DNA of 64,000 bases from Paraburkholderia sp. PGU19 (GTDB taxonomy: Bacteria > Pseudomonadota > Gammaproteobacteria > Burkholderiales > Burkholderiaceae): assembly GCF_013426915.1 (NCBI RefSeq), contig NZ_AP023181.1, forward strand, positions 2,232,001-2,296,000, in the 5' to 3' direction. Shown here in pieces: positions 26,499 through 34,676 of the stretch. The position numbers were made by a program, and so were the translations under genes. Below the pieces are notes generated by a model. It saw only the letters and a program-made list of their open reading frames with translations. It made no database searches and was not told the origin of the DNA. Within the stretch, counting starts at the first letter, position 1. Each line of letters begins with the position of its first letter.

Positions 26499-29275
26499 AT
26501 GATGACGATCAGGATCGGTCAACTCGAGATTTCACTTGATCATCGCGAAGTGCGTCTCGATGGGCAGAGAGTCCCGATCGGCAGCCGCGCGTTCGACATT
26601 CTCGCGTTGCTGATCGCCGCCGACGGCGAACTCGTATCGAAAGACGAGATCATGCGCGTCGTCTGGCCGACCACGGTCGTCGAGAAGAACAATCTGCAGG
26701 TTCATATCTCCGCGCTGCGCCGTGCATTCGGCGACGAGCGGGAGCGTCTGCGCACGGTGCCCGGCCGTGGCTACCGTCTGGTCATGCATGACGACGTCGA
26801 CGCGCGCGATGGCGCCAGCGTGCCGTCCGCCATGCAAGAGGATCTCTCAGTCGGCGCTGACGCAGCGCGACCTTCGCGTCAGCCGTTGCCCGCACGCGTG
26901 CCGGAATTGATTGGCCGGCAGGATGCGCTCGATGGCGTGTTAGCCGCCTTGCGCGCGCATCAGGCCGTGACGCTTGTAGGCACGGGCGGCATCGGCAAGA
27001 CGCGCCTCGCGGTCGAAGTCGCGCATGCGCTCCAGCACGCGTTCGCCGACGGCGTCGTGTTCGTGCCGCTCGCGGCCGTGAGCGATGCGCCGTCGGCGCT
27101 CGACGCGCTCGCGTTCGCGATGGGCAGCCGGCTTTCCGCGAGCCGCACGGCGCTTGCGCAGATCGCCGCCGAATGGCGCGACCGCGATGCGTTAGTGGTG
27201 CTCGACAACTGCGAGCAGGTGCTGGAGATCGTGGCCGCCATCGCGGAGTCCCTGACGGGCGCGGGCAGCCGCATGCGCGTGCTGGCGACGAGCCGCGAAG
27301 CCTTGCGCGTGCGCGACGAAATCGTCTATCAGGTGCCGCCATTGTCCGTGCCGACCCCGGACGATCCCGGCACCGATGTGTTGCGCACGCCCGCCGTGCG
27401 TTTCTTTCTGGCACGCGCGCAAGCCGACGGCGCCCACTTTGCGCTCGACGAAGCCAGCATTCGTCTGACGGGGAAGTGTGCCGCCGGCTCGACGGCATCC
27501 CGCTCGCGCTCGAACTGGCCGCGTCGCGCGCGGCTTTGCTGGGCATCGGTCTGCTAGCCGAGCATCTCGACGACCGCTTCCGCATTCTCACGGGCGGCCG
27601 GCGCACGGCCCTGCCGCGCCATCAGACGCTCAAGGCGACGCTCGACTGGAGCTACCGTCTCCTGAGCCGTGACGAACAGAAGTTGCTGCGCTGGCTCGGG
27701 ATGTTCGTCAACGGCTTCACGCTCGACGCTGCCTGCGCGATGGCGGAGCACGCCGGGCTCACGCGCATGGAAGCGCTCGATGCCGTGAGCGGTCTCGTAT
27801 CGCGTTCGTTGCTGACGACGGACTTCGAAGGCTCGTCGTATCGCTACCGTTTGCTTGAATCGACGCGAGCCTACGCGCTCCAGCAACTCGACGACAACGG
27901 CGAGCGACTGTCCGCAGCGGGCGCGCATGCAGTGCTGTTCCTGCAGATGCTCGAAACGGCGCAGAAGCGCTGGGCCGAGCGGCCCGTCGTCGAGTGGCTT
28001 GGCGAGTTCACACGTGAGCTCGGCAACCTGCGCACCGCGCTCGACTGGACACTGGGCGAACGCGGCGATCACGCGACAGGCATTGCGCTCGCGGCTGTCA
28101 CCGTGCCTTATCTATATGACCTGTCGCTGGTCGAAGAGTGTTGCAGCCGTGCGCGTGCTGCGCTGCGCATCGTTCCTTCTGAAGCGCGAGAAGTCGGTAG
28201 TGTCGACGTCGAAGCGCACTTGCGGCTCATGTCGGCGCTCGCCGCCGCGCTCGTCTACACGGAAGGCCCCCTGACGGAAACGCGCGAAGCCTGGACGCTC
28301 GTGCTGAACGAGGCCTTGCAGGCCGGTCACGCCAACTACGTAACGCGGGCGCGCTGGGGCGTGTGGAACTGGCATCAATACAGTGGACGCGCGCGCGATG
28401 CGCTGATGCTCGCGCGCCGCTTCGGCGATCTCGCGCGCAGCAGCGGCGATGCAACGCTGGTTGTGTTGTCGGGGCGCGTCGAAGGGATCGCGCTGCACTA
28501 TGCGGGCGACCAGTGCCGTGCACGCGAGTTGCTGGAACGGATGATCGAAGAGTACGAAGTCAAGCTGCTGAGCCGCTGGCACACAACCGGCTTTCGCATC
28601 GATCACGGTATCGTCGCGCGCGCGACGCTGGCGCGCGTGCGGTGGGTGCAAGGCGAGCGCGGTGGCGCATACGATCTCGCCGCGCGCTGCTTCGATTCGG
28701 CCGTGCAGTACGACCATGAAATCGTCATCTGCTATGTGCTCGTTGAAGCGCTCGTGCCGATTGCGCTGCTGAATGGCGATCAGGCGGCGGCGCGTCATGG
28801 GATCGACGTGCTGCATGAACTGTCGACGCGGTTCGGCTTCACGATCTGGAGCGCATGCTGCGCGTGCTACGACGCATGGCTCGCGACACTCGAAAGTCCG
28901 GGAGCTGATTCGATAGCGCTGTTGACGAGCGCGATCTCCCCGCTGCGCGCAACCGGCTATCTCGCGCAGCTTTCGCCGTTGCAGGGGCAACTCGCTGTCG
29001 CGCTGATGAAGGCGTCGCGCGACAAGAAAGCGCTCACCGTGATCGACGACGCACTGCGACACGCCGACGACAACGGCGAACGCTGGTACTACGCCGAGCT
29101 ATGCAGGATCAAGGGCGACGTGCTGTGCAAGCTCGACCGTCACGACGAAGCGCAACGCTGGTTCGCGACATCGCTCGACTGGGAACAGCGTAACGGCGTC
29201 GAACGCACCGTTGCGCGCGAAGCATCGGCCGCGCGCGCATCGCTGCGTGTTGTCTCTGTTCAATCCCGTGCTTAA
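26499..29275 (+). pseudogene. Winged-helix/NB-ARC (STAND) regulator 3, frameshifted
   Basis: Frame 1 encodes the winged helix (FDILALLIAADGELVSKDEI, VWPTTVVEKNNLQVHISALR) and most of the ATPase (VGTGGIGKTRLAVEVA from about residue 159, LVVLDNCEQVLEI). After DEASIRLTG it fails at a GGGG run (27470-27473). The next frame continues with EVCRRLDGIPLALELAASRA and the whole helical C-terminal part to 29275. Adding one G restores RLTGEVCRRLDG and gives exactly 926 codons, in line with regulator 2. The rest is undamaged, so the lesion is very recent or a sequencing error. If real, the protein loses its sensor half. It lies ahead of a seven-gene run beginning with a cysteine hydrolase. Confidence 0.9.
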
Positions 29276-29290
29276 TAACGTCACTTAATA

Positions 29291-29324
29291 ACGTTTAAGG
29301 CGCGCATCAGGACTTTAAGTCCGC
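29291..29324 (+). promoter_or_regulatory. Conserved 34-bp upstream element, copy B
   Basis: Second copy of the element at 25280-25313 (ACGTTTAAG, CGCGCAT, AGGACTTT shared; 29 of 34 identical), 193 bp upstream of the cysteine hydrolase. It is preceded by an 11-bp direct repeat CTTAATAACGT (29271-29281 and 29284-29294, period 13). The first repeat overlaps the stop of regulator 3 and the second runs into the element. Spaced direct repeats are a usual binding pattern for OmpR/PhoB-type winged helices. Confidence 0.65.
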
Positions 29325-29460
29325 CCGTCACTAATCTTCTCGCAAGTCGAAATGCCCGCACGGCATTGTGAAACTCGCGCAAAAGCCGCGCGGGAAGCCG
29401 TTCGCATCCGCATAGCCGATGCAACGTCGACTGGATTCATCCACTAACCGGACGCTAGCG

Positions 29461-29480
29461 CGGTTGCCTTCAGGCAACCG
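29461..29480 (+). promoter_or_regulatory. Leader hairpin ahead of the cysteine hydrolase
   Basis: A perfect 8-bp hairpin CGGTTGCC-TTCA-GGCAACCG lying 37 bp before the start codon. It is not followed by a T-run, so it is more likely an operator or mRNA-stability element than a terminator. Confidence 0.4.
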
Positions 29481-29517
29481 TGCGGGTCTCTCGCATGCCT
29501 GCGAAATGGAGCTACTC

Positions 29518-30153
29518 ATGGCACATGAACTGTTGACGCCCGACACATGCGCGCTCGCGCTTATCGACCATCAGCCGCAGATGTTCTTCGGCACGCACTC
29601 GCACGAGCGCACAACCGTCCTGCACAACGTCCAGATCCTCGCGAAGGCCGCGAAGCTCTTCAACGTGCCGACCATCCTGACGACGATCGCCGCCGACTCG
29701 TTCAGCGGCCATCTGCTGCCTGAAGTACAGGCGGTGTTTCCGGAGACCAAGCCGATCGACCGCACGTCGATGAACTCGTGGGAAGACAAGGGCTTCCGTG
29801 AAGCGATCAAGGCAACGGGCCGCAAGAAGATCGTGATCGCGGGCCTGTGGACGGAAGTGTGCGTGACGTTCCCGACCATCCAGATGCTGGCCGAAGGCTT
29901 CGAAATCTACGTGCCGACGGACGCATGCGGCGACATCACGGAAGAAGCGCATGAGCGCGCGGTGCAACGCATCGTTCAGGCGGGCGCCGTGCCGATGAAC
30001 TCGCTGCAGTTCATGTGCGAGCTGCAACGCGACTGGGCGCGCGGCGAAACGTACGAAGGCTGCATGGACATCTTCAAAGCGCACAGCGCATACGGCATCG
30101 GCGTGCGCTACGCGAAGCAGATTCTCGGCGAGCACGCGAGCGAGGCAGGCTGA
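29518..30153 (+). CDS. Isochorismatase-like cysteine hydrolase (YcaC type)
   Basis: A 211-residue cytoplasmic hydrolase of the isochorismatase superfamily. The catalytic Asp is in LALIDHQPQMFFG and the nucleophilic Cys in IAGLWTEVCVTFPTIQMLAE. The length and the AHGAYG-like tail match the YcaC subgroup. YcaC itself has no agreed substrate. Isochorismatase relatives cleave amides or enol ethers. The start has GGAG 7 nt upstream. It heads a same-strand run with an amidohydrolase, DoxX, XapX, DUF1275, a VOC protein and a porin, behind regulator 3. Confidence 0.9.
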   Translation: MAHELLTPDTCALALIDHQPQMFFGTHSHERTTVLHNVQILAKAAKLFNVPTILTTIAADSFSGHLLPEVQAVFPETKPIDRTSMNSWEDKGFREAIKATGRKKIVIAGLWTEVCVTFPTIQMLAEGFEIYVPTDACGDITEEAHERAVQRIVQAGAVPMNSLQFMCELQRDWARGETYEGCMDIFKAHSAYGIGVRYAKQILGEHASEAG

Positions 30154-30254
30154 TCGGGCTTCATTGCCTCAAGCATTTTTCTGTATTGATTCGCGCGCGG
30201 CGTCGCTGATGTCGCGCGTGAATTGCGCCTGACCACGATTCACGGAGAGCGACG

Positions 30255-32135
30255 ATGACCGCACCCATTCAGCCCGCCCGCATTGCGGACCTGGTGATCT
30301 ACAACGGCAAGATAGCGACGCAGGACGACAAGCGTTCGTTCGTGACGGCGCTCGCCGTCACGAAAGGCGAGATCGTCGCAAGTGGCAACGATCACGACAT
30401 GATGCAATGGGCGAACGATTCGACGCGCCGCATCGACCTGAAGGGCCGCACGGTCATCCCGGGCCTCAACGATTCGCACCTTCACGTGATTCGCGGCGGC
30501 CTCAATTTCAATCTCGAGTTGCGCTGGGATGGCGTGCCGTCGCTGCGCGATGCGCTCGAGATGCTGCGCGCGCAGGTTGCGCGCACGCCGGCGCCGCAAT
30601 GGGTGCGCGTGGTCGGCGGATGGAACGAATTCCAGTTTGCGGAGAAGCGCGGCCCGACGCTCGAAGAGATCAACGCGATCGCGCCGGATACGCCCGTCTT
30701 CATCCTGCACCTTTACGACAGCGCATTGCTGAACGCTGCGGCGCTGCGCGCCGTCGGCTACGACCGCGATACGCCGAACCCGCCGGGCGGCGAAATCCAG
30801 CGCGACCGCCGTGGCAATCCGACGGGCATGCTGATCGCGCGCCCGAATGCGGGCCTGCTGTATGCGACGCTCGCGAAAGGTCCGAAGCTGCCGCTCGACG
30901 ATCAGATGAACTCGTCGCGCCAGTTCATGCGCGAGCTGAACCGCCTCGGCGTGACGAGCGCGATCGATGCGGGCGGCGGCTATCAGGCGTATCCCGACGA
31001 CTACGCCGTCATCATGGAACTCGCGAAGCGCAACGAGCTGACGGTGCGGATCGCGTACAACCTCTTTACGCAGAACGCGAAGAAGGAAATCGAAGACTTC
31101 GCGAAGTGGGTCAAGGTCACGAAGCCCGGCGACGGCGACGACTTCCTGAAGGTCAACGGCGCGGGCGAAATGCTGGTGTTCTCCGCCGCTGACTTCGAAG
31201 ACTTCCTGGAGCCGCGCCCCGATCTGCCGGAGGCGATGGAAAGCGAACTCGAAGCCGTCGTGCGGCTGCTCGTGCAGAACCGCTGGCCGTTCCGGCTGCA
31301 TGCGACTTACGACGAATCGATCGAACGCTTTCTCAATGTGTTCGAGCGCGTCAATCAGGACACGCCGTTCGCGGGCCTGCGCTGGTTCTTCGACCACTGC
31401 GAGACGATTTCACAGCGCAATATCGAGCGTATTGCGGCGCTTGGCGGCGGCATTGCCGTGCAGCACCGGATGGCGTATCAGGGCGAGTACTTCATTGCCC
31501 GTTATGGCGCAGAAGCCGCCGCGCGCACGCCGCCCGTGCGGCAGATGCTGGCAGCAGGGCTGCCTGTTGGCGCCGGCACGGACGCGACGCGTGTCGCGAG
31601 CTTCAATCCGTTCGTGTCGCTGTTCTGGCTGGTGTCGGGACGTACGGTGGGCGGCACCCCGATGTACACGGCGCAAGACCGGCTCGACCGCATGGAAGCG
31701 CTGCGCCGCTATACGGTCGGCAGCGCGTGGTTCTCGAATGACGAGACGCGCAAGGGCGCCTTGGTTCCGGGCCAGCTTGCCGACTTCGCGGTGCTGTCGG
31801 ACGACTACTTCACCGTCGATGAAGACGCGATCAAGCATTTGACCTCGGTGCTGACGGTCGTCAACGGCCGCGTCGTCTATGCCGCCGACGAGTTCGAAAC
31901 CTTCGCTCCGCCTGCGCTGCCCGTCAGCCCGACATGGTCGCCCGTCGCGGAGTATGGCGGCTACGCGCGCTACCGTCCCGCCGCCGCGCCGCTGCAGCAA
32001 TCGTGCAACGACGCGTGCGTGAACCTGTGTGGCGTGCATCGTCATGCGCATGGATGGGCCTGGCGCAGCAACGTCCCCGCCAGCGATGCGAACTCGTTCT
32101 GGGGCGCGCTCGGTTGCAGCTGCTTTGCGTTCTGA
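30255..32135 (+). CDS. YtcJ-type amidohydrolase with Cys/His-rich tail
   Basis: A 626-residue metal-dependent amidohydrolase. The N-terminal beta-sandwich is followed by the metal-binding NDSHLHVIRGG and a TIM barrel (HATYDESIERFLNVFE, FDHCETI, GAGTDATRVASFNPFVSLFW). The C-terminal return is ALVPGQLADFAVLSDDYF. Such enzymes hydrolyse amides or related C-N bonds, and the substrate cannot be read from sequence. After the normal end an extra ~40 residues contain five cysteines and several histidines (CNDACVNLCGVHRHAHGW and GCSC), unusual for the family. The start has GGAGA 7 nt upstream. Confidence 0.9.
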   Translation: MTAPIQPARIADLVIYNGKIATQDDKRSFVTALAVTKGEIVASGNDHDMMQWANDSTRRIDLKGRTVIPGLNDSHLHVIRGGLNFNLELRWDGVPSLRDALEMLRAQVARTPAPQWVRVVGGWNEFQFAEKRGPTLEEINAIAPDTPVFILHLYDSALLNAAALRAVGYDRDTPNPPGGEIQRDRRGNPTGMLIARPNAGLLYATLAKGPKLPLDDQMNSSRQFMRELNRLGVTSAIDAGGGYQAYPDDYAVIMELAKRNELTVRIAYNLFTQNAKKEIEDFAKWVKVTKPGDGDDFLKVNGAGEMLVFSAADFEDFLEPRPDLPEAMESELEAVVRLLVQNRWPFRLHATYDESIERFLNVFERVNQDTPFAGLRWFFDHCETISQRNIERIAALGGGIAVQHRMAYQGEYFIARYGAEAAARTPPVRQMLAAGLPVGAGTDATRVASFNPFVSLFWLVSGRTVGGTPMYTAQDRLDRMEALRRYTVGSAWFSNDETRKGALVPGQLADFAVLSDDYFTVDEDAIKHLTSVLTVVNGRVVYAADEFETFAPPALPVSPTWSPVAEYGGYARYRPAAAPLQQSCNDACVNLCGVHRHAHGWAWRSNVPASDANSFWGALGCSCFAF

Positions 32136-32147
32136 CGCGTGCACGCA

Positions 32148-32555
32148 ATGAACCGTTTTTCCGCACCCGACGCCGCGCTGCTGTTTCTGCGCGTCACTGC
32201 GAGCGTGCTCGTGCTGCTCGTGCATGGACTGCCGAAGGCACTCCACTTCGCGAGCCAGCTCGACGCGATCGAAGACCCTTTGCATCTCGGCAAGATGCTG
32301 ACGCTGGCTTTTGCGATTTTCGCGGAAGTCGTGTGTCCGCTGCTGATGATCGTGGGCATCGCGACGCGGCTCGCCGCGCTGCCGATAATGCTGGTCAGCG
32401 TGATTGCGCTCGGCCTCGTGCATCGCGAATGGACGCTGGATCAAGGGCAGTTCGCGTGGATGCTGCTGATCCTGTTCGGCACCATTGCGATCGGCGGCGC
32501 GGGCCGTTACCGCTTTGCGCTGCGGCCGCATGCGTCGGGGCAACGACAGGCGTGA
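32148..32555 (+). CDS. DoxX family membrane protein
   Basis: A 135-residue protein with four hydrophobic helices. The first contains LLFLRVTASVLVLLVHGLPK, and EVVCPLLMIVGIATRLAALP is typical of DoxX proteins. Members of this family are linked to thiosulfate:quinone oxidoreductase or to redox complexes, but most are uncharacterised. It begins 12 bp after the amidohydrolase stop, with a GTG nine bases earlier as an alternative start. Confidence 0.85.
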   Translation: MNRFSAPDAALLFLRVTASVLVLLVHGLPKALHFASQLDAIEDPLHLGKMLTLAFAIFAEVVCPLLMIVGIATRLAALPIMLVSVIALGLVHREWTLDQGQFAWMLLILFGTIAIGGAGRYRFALRPHASGQRQA

Positions 32556-32714
32556 GCGTAGACGATGGAATCGATCATGTCGAATGAACGTGCGGCGCGG
32601 GCCGTCGGAGCCGCAGGCGTGTGCGTTCCGCACACGCCGCTTGTCATTGCAGCCGCGAGGCCGCGCACGCGTCCCTGCCGGGGCTGATTCAGTGACGCAA
32701 CGAAGGAGTAAGCC

Positions 32715-32951
32715 ATGTCATACCTGATTTCTTTGGGCGCGGGCCTCGTGGTCGGCCTGCTGTATTACCTCGTGCGCGTGCAGTCGCCCGCGCCGCCGCT
32801 GATTGCGCTCGCGGGACTGCTCGGCATCGTGATCGGCGAGCATGCGATTCCGTTCGTGCAGGCGCAGATACGCACGCCCGATGCGCAAACGCAAAGCGCG
32901 CCCTCCGTCGCCAGCAACAAGCCGGCTCCGTCACCCAGCAAGGACCAATGA
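32715..32951 (+). CDS. XapX domain protein (DUF1427)
   Basis: 78 residues with two short helices: SLGAGLVVGLLYYLVRVQSP, then PPLIALAGLLGIVIGEHAIP. This is the XapX pattern, followed by a polar tail. XapX proteins are small and of unknown function, common beside hydrolases and DUF1275 proteins. The ATG has AAGGAG about 8 nt ahead. It overlaps the next gene by 4 bp. Confidence 0.85.
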   Translation: MSYLISLGAGLVVGLLYYLVRVQSPAPPLIALAGLLGIVIGEHAIPFVQAQIRTPDAQTQSAPSVASNKPAPSPSKDQ

Positions 32952-33682
32952 GCACGGGCGCGGAGGCGCAACTCGCGGCGCAACTCGATCACGTGCCTGG
33001 CGAGGACACCTGGCTTGCGACCATCGCGGGCTATGTCGACACGCTCGGCTTCGTCGCGCTGTTTGGTCTTTTCACCGCGCACGTGACGGGCAATTTCATT
33101 CTGATCGGCTCGGGACTGGCGGGCGCGGGGACGGGTCTGCTGATCAAGTGGCTCGCATTTCCCGCGTTCGTCGCGGGAATCGTGCTCGCGCGCGTGCTCG
33201 ACAACCAGTTGCTTGTGCGCGGACATGGCATGCGCGCCTGCGCGCTGTACGTGCTGCAGGCGGCGCTGCTGACGGGCTTCATGGCAGCGGGCGTGCTGGC
33301 CGCGCCCATCACCGACTCTGACGCGCCGCTGACGATTGCCTGCGGTCTGCTCGGCGCGGCCGCGATGGGCGTGCAGAACGCGCATGGTCGCCTGACCGCG
33401 CGCTCTGTCGTCGCCAATACGGTGATGACGGGCAACGTCACGCAAGCCGTGATCGACGTGTTCGATCTGCTGTTTTCACCCGCCGATGCGAAAACGCGGC
33501 ATGCGGCGCGCAGTCGCCTGTGGCGCACGCTGCCGCCCGTCGCCGGTTTTGCGATTGGCGCGGGCGCGGGTGCGGCCGGGTATCTGCTCGCGTCGTTCTG
33601 GGCGCTGCTGTTGCCGCTCGCCGCGCTGTGCGTGCTCGCGGCGCTGTCCAGAAACACGGGCGCGGCGCCCGCGCAAACCTGA
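32948..33682 (+). CDS. DUF1275 (YoaK-type) membrane protein
   Basis: 244 residues, about six membrane helices. The family motif is near the N-terminus: AGYVDTLGFVALFGLFTAHV, TGNFILIG. Later AAMGVQNAHGRLTARSVVAN and TVMTGNVTQ are the repeat-like half that defines DUF1275. Function is unknown, with transport suspected. The start ATGA overlaps the XapX stop, so translation is coupled. Confidence 0.9.
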   Translation: MSTGAEAQLAAQLDHVPGEDTWLATIAGYVDTLGFVALFGLFTAHVTGNFILIGSGLAGAGTGLLIKWLAFPAFVAGIVLARVLDNQLLVRGHGMRACALYVLQAALLTGFMAAGVLAAPITDSDAPLTIACGLLGAAAMGVQNAHGRLTARSVVANTVMTGNVTQAVIDVFDLLFSPADAKTRHAARSRLWRTLPPVAGFAIGAGAGAAGYLLASFWALLLPLAALCVLAALSRNTGAAPAQT

Positions 33683-33740
33683 TTGCGCCGCGCGTCATGA
33701 CGAGACGCGGCGGCAACTATTACCAGCAAGGAGTGTTTTC

Positions 33741-34676
33741 ATGAGTACCGTCAAGATGTATCGATTGTTGCGCGCGGCTGTCGTGTCGATTGCGGCGCTC
33801 GGCGTGACGCTGGCCGGCTCGCCCGCTTTCGCGGAAGCCGACCATCAGAGCGCGGGCAAGGGCGCGCCCGTCGTGTCCGTGGGACCGCAATACGACACGA
33901 CGCACGTCTATGTGTCGAGCCAGGACATCGACGCGTTCGTCGACAGCTTCGTCGCGACGTTCGGCGGCAAGGCTTCGCCGCGCGCCGTGTTCACGGTCAC
34001 GCCGACGCCGAGCAAGACGGCCTCGCAATACGTGCAGACGCCTGTCGGCATGTTGTCGGTGTTCGCGTTCCAGACGCCGATTCCGTATCCGTTCGGCAGC
34101 GAGCGCACCGGCTATCTCGTCACCGATATCGACAAGGCCGTGCGCGCCGCGCGCGCAGCGGGCGCCGATGTGATCGTCGATACATTCGACGACCCGATCG
34201 GCAAGGACGCTGTCATCCAGTGGCCGGGCGGTCTTTATATGCAGTTGTACTGGCACACGAAGGCGCCTTCGTATGGTCCGCTCGAAACGGTGCCGGACAA
34301 TCGCGTCTACGTGTCCCCACAGGCGGCGGACAACTTCATCAAGCGCTTCGTGCGCTTCTCGCACGGCAAGATCGTCTCCGATAACCGCCGTGCCGATGGC
34401 GGCGAAATCGGCCGGCCGGGCGACACGATCCGGCGCGTGCGTATCGCGTCTGGCTTCGGCAACATGCTCGTGTTCGTGACGGATGGCAAGCTGCCGTATC
34501 CGTATGGCCGCGAGACGACGGGCTATCAGGTCGCCGATCTCGACGCGACGCTCACCAAGGCGCAAGGCGTCGGCGTGAAGGTGCTGTCGCCCGCGAGCAG
34601 CACGGTCGAAGGGCGCAGCGCGATGGTCGAATTTCCCGGCGGCTACGTCGCCGAGATTCACGAAGCGAAGAAGTGA
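33741..34676 (+). CDS. Exported VOC (glyoxalase-fold) protein
   Basis: 311 residues. A clear signal peptide (LLRAAVVSIAALGVTLAGSP, cleavage after AFA) precedes two VOC modules, at ~50-170 (YDTTHVYVSSQDIDAFVDSF, ending VIQWPGGLYMQLYWHT) and ~180-305 (NRVYVSPQAADNFIKRFVRF, ending VEFPGGYVAEIHEA). Each repeats the beta-alpha-beta-beta-beta pattern, as in two-domain dioxygenases or glyoxalases. Export to the periplasm is uncommon for this fold. AAGGAG lies 7 nt before the ATG. It is coupled to the porin gene by a GTGA overlap. Confidence 0.85.
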   Translation: MSTVKMYRLLRAAVVSIAALGVTLAGSPAFAEADHQSAGKGAPVVSVGPQYDTTHVYVSSQDIDAFVDSFVATFGGKASPRAVFTVTPTPSKTASQYVQTPVGMLSVFAFQTPIPYPFGSERTGYLVTDIDKAVRAARAAGADVIVDTFDDPIGKDAVIQWPGGLYMQLYWHTKAPSYGPLETVPDNRVYVSPQAADNFIKRFVRFSHGKIVSDNRRADGGEIGRPGDTIRRVRIASGFGNMLVFVTDGKLPYPYGRETTGYQVADLDATLTKAQGVGVKVLSPASSTVEGRSAMVEFPGGYVAEIHEAKK

